Shown: piece by piece, positions 6,801 through 8,697 of the stretch
How positions within the stretch are numbered: position 1 is the stretch's first letter
Layout: every line of letters begins with the position of its first letter
Source of the DNA: Planctomycetota bacterium
Lineage (GTDB): Bacteria > Planctomycetota > Phycisphaerae > FEN-1346 > JAACEH01
DNA length: 8,697 bases
Assembly (NCBI GenBank): GCA_016935955.1
Contig: JAFGPY010000339.1
Coordinates: forward strand, 1 to 8,697
Direction of reading: 5' to 3'
Position numbers and translations under genes: made by a program
Notes under the pieces: generated by a model
Database searches by the model: none
Seen by the model: only the letters and a program-made list of their open reading frames with translations
What the model was told of the DNA's origin: nothing

Positions 6801-7026
6801 AGGCGTCGATTCGGTGCAGATTCCGTTCAGGACGCTCCCGCTGGGCGACTTGGACGGTAATGGCGGCGCTGAGCCGGGCGACCTGTCCGTCATGATCAAC
6901 AAGCTCAACGGCATGCCGTCCGCCGGCATCGATGAGAAGCGCTACGACCTGGACCTCAACGGCGGCGCGGAACCGGGCGACATGTCGATGCTGATCAATA
7001 TCCTGAACGGCCTGCTTGCACCGTGA
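3886..7026 (+). CDS. Secreted metacaspase-like (caspase-fold, C14) protein with EF-hand, InlB-like repeats and dockerin-like C-terminus
   Basis: The protein has 1046 residues. Residues 1-40 are a signal peptide ending A-Q-A. Residues 42 to about 290 form a caspase-fold domain: RYAVLAGVSHYG first strand, YFSGHGS with catalytic His146, and VVILDTCHSGG with nucleophile Cys207 preceded by Asp205, the metacaspase-type D-x-C motif implying Arg/Lys rather than Asp cleavage. Residues 306-317 (DLDGDGYISGEE) are a complete EF-hand calcium loop. Residues of about 363-540 resemble a MAM/jelly-roll-like beta module (W-S-E-T-F-D start, GWNIDDVSLWG end). Five InlB-like (Flg_new-type) beta repeats span 542-870; the last two are nearly identical. 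A linker domain (871-985) leads to two dockerin-type loops, 988-999 and 1021-1032, each D-x-D-x-N and closing with Asp, followed by IN-x-LNG helices. The protein probably acts outside the cell or on its surface and needs calcium; substrate unknown. Transcription is monocistronic: own promoters and a strong terminator. Confidence 0.88.
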   Translation: MGSHQIAKGVHDIASSKLHVLSVMMLTLVVALLVCAPAQAARYAVLAGVSHYGDSMVGDLSYCDDDVWDMYFLLHDDPIWNPYGLTKPSNITVLVDATDEFGFPLPQFLEDLRDGVAGKQAIYDAIAHYGTLMGPDDTFVFYFSGHGSYDVDQPPEDEEDFFDEFIVPYDYDWDAEDDWETMIRDDELVQWIDALTAGKVVVILDTCHSGGMIKDVGPQKGITIKCLNRDNPLPMEGDGFASDLMRSMKEVSTDPNAKDFDDLPLGTQILVLTACDDTEVSSESADFNNGMFTQYLLEAAYSLFSDLDGDGYISGEELYEYLRPWVQCYYDDFGVGQVRQHPQIFDWILDEVELVTAMSPLPYQEIWSETFDWLSEPLDDNEDPLWTHDGYWAYGRPVGNGGSSGDPDPTSGYTNLYVFGYNLVGDYRSSMSTAEILCSPPIDCRNRGDVHLRFYRWLGVEYDPWDEAVIEVSNDGVLWYEVYRNGYYAVSDTEWMFVDLDISAVADDEETVYVRWLMGPTDTTVTYCGWNIDDVSLWGRNYVNLTVNDGWGDGRYREGDVVTIGATNPANFGMWVGNVTYVDDVYAPVTTIIVNGNYTVTAAPPPSYDLTVTNGFGSGNYVDGTVVQIDFDTIQFAPWQFNRWIGDVANVADVLSPTTTVLMEGNYDITALLNYQLTVQNGTGSGVYADGAVVTITASCAPALFDQWVGQTGTVADVGAYTTTIVVDGSYTVQAAQKNQYTLTVTNGTGSGTYVEGQVANIDSTLAAGLFDHWAGDVSTVADIYNPSTTVTVNGNYNITAVAKNQYTLTVTNGTGSGTYIEGQVVNIDSTLGAGLFDHWAGDVSTVADVYNPSTTVTVNGNYNITAVAISPLDISAAIADGYDWVYQNTTFTMGEGGHRVRLDITIVEWGGNNSVTIDVAKVAGSGAGEIIVGDDPGGDPLIKYIFGSMRTDGMAGTGALTIEVTATGDVSGVDSVQIPFRTLPLGDLDGNGGAEPGDLSVMINKLNGMPSAGIDEKRYDLDLNGGAEPGDMSMLINILNGLLAP
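6100..6495 (+). repeat. Tandem duplication of a 198-bp (66-codon) InlB-like repeat
   Basis: Units 6100-6297 and 6298-6495 encode repeats four and five of the caspase-like protein (residues 739-804 and 805-870). By hand alignment they differ at about 24 of 198 bases but at only 5 of 66 residues; most changes are third-position. Three older, more diverged copies precede them (starting near 5509, 5707 and 5905). The pattern indicates duplication followed by selection on the protein. Confidence 0.85.
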
Positions 7027-7032
7027 CGATGC

Positions 7033-7062
7033 ACGGGCGGCGGCGCAAGGTCGCCGACCCGT
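7033..7062 (+). other. Stable 3'-UTR hairpin after the caspase-like gene
   Basis: ACGGG pairs with CCCGT; a one-base bulge then separates a further seven pairs (including one G-T) closing on a GCAAG loop. Only TT follows the stem, so it is more likely an mRNA 3'-end stabiliser than a terminator. Confidence 0.4.
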
Positions 7063-7079
7063 TTCTGATGTGACACACA

Positions 7080-7115
7080 GCGGGGCCTTCATCGCGAAGG
7101 CCCCGCTTTCTTTTT
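7080..7115 (+). terminator. Strong rho-independent terminator of the caspase-like gene
   Basis: GCGGGGCCTTC and GAAGGCCCCGC form a perfect 11-bp GC-rich stem with a five-base ATCGC loop, followed by TTTCTTTTT. It lies 53 bases after the stop codon and separates this gene from the SPFH gene. Confidence 0.93.
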
Positions 7116-7301
7116 GCCGCAGGTGCGGCCATCGGGCGATATTCCGGGAAGGCGAGCCGGTCCGTGAGCGTTGGACTACGGGACGTTTTTGTCCTTGATC
7201 TTACGCTGCCGGCCGTTAGTGTGTCAGGCGGCGGCGGTCGCGGGGCGCAAGCCCGGGCGGAGCGAGGCCTGTCACTTTCGCGGAATCGCAAGGAGCGAGC
7301 T

Positions 7302-8408
7302 ATGGGACTTTGGGACAAACTCAGAGGCGAACTGATCGACATCATCCAGTGGACCGACGACAGCGGCGACACGCTGGTCCACCGCTTTCCGCGCTACGAG
7401 AACGAGATCAAGTACGGCGCGCAGCTCGTGGTACGCGAGTCGCAGGCGGCCGTCTTCGTCGACCAGGGCAAGATCGCCGACGTCTTCGGTCCCGGCATGG
7501 TCACCCTGGAGACGCAAAACCTGCCCATCCTGTCGACGCTGAAGGGTTGGAAGTACGGATTCCACAGCCCGTTCAAGGCCGAGGTCTACTTCGTCTGCAC
7601 GCGGCAGTTCACCGACCTGAAGTGGGGCACCAAGCACCCGCTGATGATGCGCGACGCGGAGTTCGGTCCGGTGCGTCTGCGTGCCTTCGGCACCTACGCC
7701 ATGCGGGCGACCGACCCGGCGGCGATGATCCGCGAAATCGCCGGCACGAATGCCCACTTCACCACCGCGGAGATCACCGACCAGTTGCGGAACCTGATCG
7801 TGACCCGCTTTGCCGACCTGGTGGGCGAGAGCCGCATCCCGGTCCTCGAACTGGCGGCCAATTTCAACGAGCTGGGCGATTTCGTGGCCGAGCGAATCCG
7901 TCCCGAGTTCCAGGCTTACGGCCTCGACGTGACGAAGCTGCTGGTCGAGAACATCTCGTTGCCGCCGGAGGTCGAAGCGGCCCTCGACAAACGCAGCAGC
8001 ATGGGCGTCATCGGCAACCTGTCGGCCTACGCCCAGTTCCAGACGGCCAACGCCATGGAGAAGGCGGCCGAGAATCCCGGAGGCATGGCCGCCGGCGGTA
8101 TGGGGATGGGCATGGGCTTCGCCATGGCCAACCAGATGGGGGCCGCCATGGCCGGCCAACCGGCCGCACAGCCCGGCGCCGCCCCGCCGCCGTTGCCCGG
8201 ACAGGTGCAGTACTTCGTGGCCCTGGGTGGCAAGCAGGCCGGTCCGTTCGACGCTGCGGCCCTGAAGCAGCAGGCCCTGGCCGGACAACTGACCGGCGAG
8301 ACGCTCGTCTGGACGCAGGGCATGGCCGCTTGGACCGCGGCCGCGAAGGTTCCTGAACTGGCGGAGATTCTGGGCCAGGTGCCGCCGCCGTTGCCGCCCA
8401 AGGCCTGA
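7302..8408 (+). CDS. SPFH-domain (YdjI/COG4260-like) protein with C-terminal GYF_2 domain
   Basis: The protein has 368 residues, cytosolic, no signal peptide. Residues of about 30-235 match the SPFH/band-7 family of the YdjI type: FPRYENEIKYGAQLVVRE, AVFVDQGKIADVFGPGMVTL, WGTKHPLMMRD and LLVENISLPPEVE segments are visible. A Met/Gly/Ala-rich linker (about 258-300) follows. Residues 303-355 form a GYF_2 domain (YFVALGGKQAGPFD start, LVWTQGMAAWTAA end), which in other proteins binds proline-rich partners. PPPLP motifs flank this domain on both sides (before residue 303 and at the C-terminus), so self-association or capping is possible. ATG 7302 is chosen because AAGGAGCG precedes it; the longer frame from 7164 has no such site and its extra residues look non-coding. 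In Bacillus subtilis YdjI helps recruit PspA to the membrane; a similar membrane-stress role here is inferred from family and from the zinc-ribbon gene downstream. Confidence 0.88.
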   Translation: MGLWDKLRGELIDIIQWTDDSGDTLVHRFPRYENEIKYGAQLVVRESQAAVFVDQGKIADVFGPGMVTLETQNLPILSTLKGWKYGFHSPFKAEVYFVCTRQFTDLKWGTKHPLMMRDAEFGPVRLRAFGTYAMRATDPAAMIREIAGTNAHFTTAEITDQLRNLIVTRFADLVGESRIPVLELAANFNELGDFVAERIRPEFQAYGLDVTKLLVENISLPPEVEAALDKRSSMGVIGNLSAYAQFQTANAMEKAAENPGGMAAGGMGMGMGFAMANQMGAAMAGQPAAQPGAAPPPLPGQVQYFVALGGKQAGPFDAAALKQQALAGQLTGETLVWTQGMAAWTAAAKVPELAEILGQVPPPLPPKA

Positions 8409-8433
8409 CAGTTCGCTGAACAAGTCAAGGCCA

Positions 8434-8521
8434 ATGTAGCACGCCCGCCCTCGGGCGTGACGCAAGGCTGCAAACGACCGGTTGAGTCCGTGTCCCCCGG
8501 CCGAGGGCGGCCGGGCTACAT
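8434..8521. repeat. REPIN-like pair of inverted REP-type hairpins
   Basis: ATGTAGC (8434-8440) leads into a hairpin CACGCCCG-CCCT-CGGGCGTG (8440-8459). In reverse orientation a second hairpin CCCGGCCG-AGGG-CGGCCGGG (8496-8515) ends in GCTACAT (8515-8521). Read from their own ends both units share ATGTAGC, a GC stem and a CCCT loop. The GTAG tetranucleotide before a palindrome is the signature of REP elements mobilised by RAYT (TnpA-REP) transposases, and two facing REPs define a REPIN. No RAYT gene is in the window. The pair could also act as a partial terminator or mRNA processing site between the SPFH and zinc-ribbon genes. Confidence 0.65.
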
Positions 8522-8560
8522 CTCTCCAACGAACCGCTGGGAGGGTGAGGGCGGGTGGCG

Positions 8561-8697
8561 ATGGACCCCAAGCATTTTCCCTGCCGACAGTGCGGCGCGG
8601 ACCTGTCGTTCGATCCCGGCGCCCAGGCCCCGAAGTGTCCGTACTGCGGCTGCGAGAACCTCATCCCCCAGTCCGAGCAGGACATCGAGGAACTGGA
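8561..8697 (+). CDS. TFIIB-type zinc-ribbon protein (YdjG-like), N-terminal part
   Basis: Forty-five codons are visible before the window edge. They encode a zinc ribbon: F-P-C-R-Q-C-G near residues 6-12 and K-C-P-Y-C-G near residues 25-30, a C-x2-C / C-x2-C pair that would bind one zinc ion, followed by an acidic QSEQDIEELD stretch. This opening is typical of proteins often annotated as TFIIB zinc-ribbon or 'primosomal-like' proteins, which go on to transmembrane helices and sit beside YdjI-type SPFH genes. Start is ATG 8561; an in-frame GTG at 8555 has a better-placed GGAGGG (8540-8545) and could be the true start. It follows the SPFH stop by about 150 bases, with the REPIN-like element between them. 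Confidence 0.72.
   Translation, partial: MDPKHFPCRQCGADLSFDPGAQAPKCPYCGCENLIPQSEQDIEEL

Noticed and set aside
7164..7301. N-terminal extension of the SPFH protein
   Set aside because: No ribosome site before 7164, while AAGGAGCG sits just before ATG 7302 where the family's normal N-terminus begins.
7140..7301. Promoter for the SPFH gene (TTGGAC near 7170)
   Set aside because: The best -10 partner at 17 bases is only CTTGAT, too weak to list as a feature, although some promoter must lie here after the strong terminator.
7272..8465. Minus-strand 397-codon and plus-strand 348-codon frames overlapping the SPFH gene
   Set aside because: Compositionally biased Arg/Gly/His sequences without motifs; the SPFH and GYF domains read clearly in one other frame.

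Overview
The window looks like chromosomal DNA from a high-GC, Gram-negative-type bacterium, most likely a member of the Planctomycetota (Phycisphaerae-like). This is an inference from gene style: a secreted parallel beta-helix (DUF1565-like) protein, a very large secreted multidomain protein ending in dockerin-like calcium repeats, a lipoprotein, and an SPFH/GYF protein next to a TFIIB-type zinc-ribbon protein. No rRNA, tRNA, CRISPR array, transposase or phage gene was seen.

Layout. Positions 1-608 (minus) hold the N-terminal part of a secreted beta-helix protein cut by the window edge. A 422-base gene-free stretch follows, with two promoter-like sites for that gene and some small inverted repeats. 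A TauE/SafE-family permease occupies 1031-2008 (minus) and carries a perfect 11-bp-arm palindrome in its central hydrophilic loop. On the plus strand come the decayed end of an ankyrin-repeat gene (about 2071-2377), an unrecognised lipoprotein (2415-3074) and a GNAT acetyltransferase broken by one missing G (3123-3538). After tandem terminator-like hairpins and two promoter candidates lies the dominant gene (3886-7026), a secreted caspase-fold (metacaspase-like) protein. Its order is signal peptide, caspase domain with His/Cys dyad, EF-hand, jelly-roll-like module, five InlB-like beta repeats, a linker domain and two dockerin-like calcium loops. A strong intrinsic terminator closes it.

The right end (7302-8697) holds an SPFH-domain protein with a C-terminal GYF_2 domain, an 88-bp inverted pair of REP-like hairpins resembling a REPIN, and the start of a zinc-ribbon protein. 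The SPFH plus zinc-ribbon pairing recalls the Bacillus subtilis YdjI/YdjG membrane-stress (PspA-recruiting) module.

The most notable item is the caspase-like protein. It joins a predicted Arg/Lys-specific cysteine protease to an internal EF-hand and terminal dockerin-like loops, which suggests a calcium-dependent, surface-attached or secreted protease. The window shows no partner cohesin and no obvious substrate. The genes do not form one operon; they look like several separate transcription units, two of them showing gene decay.
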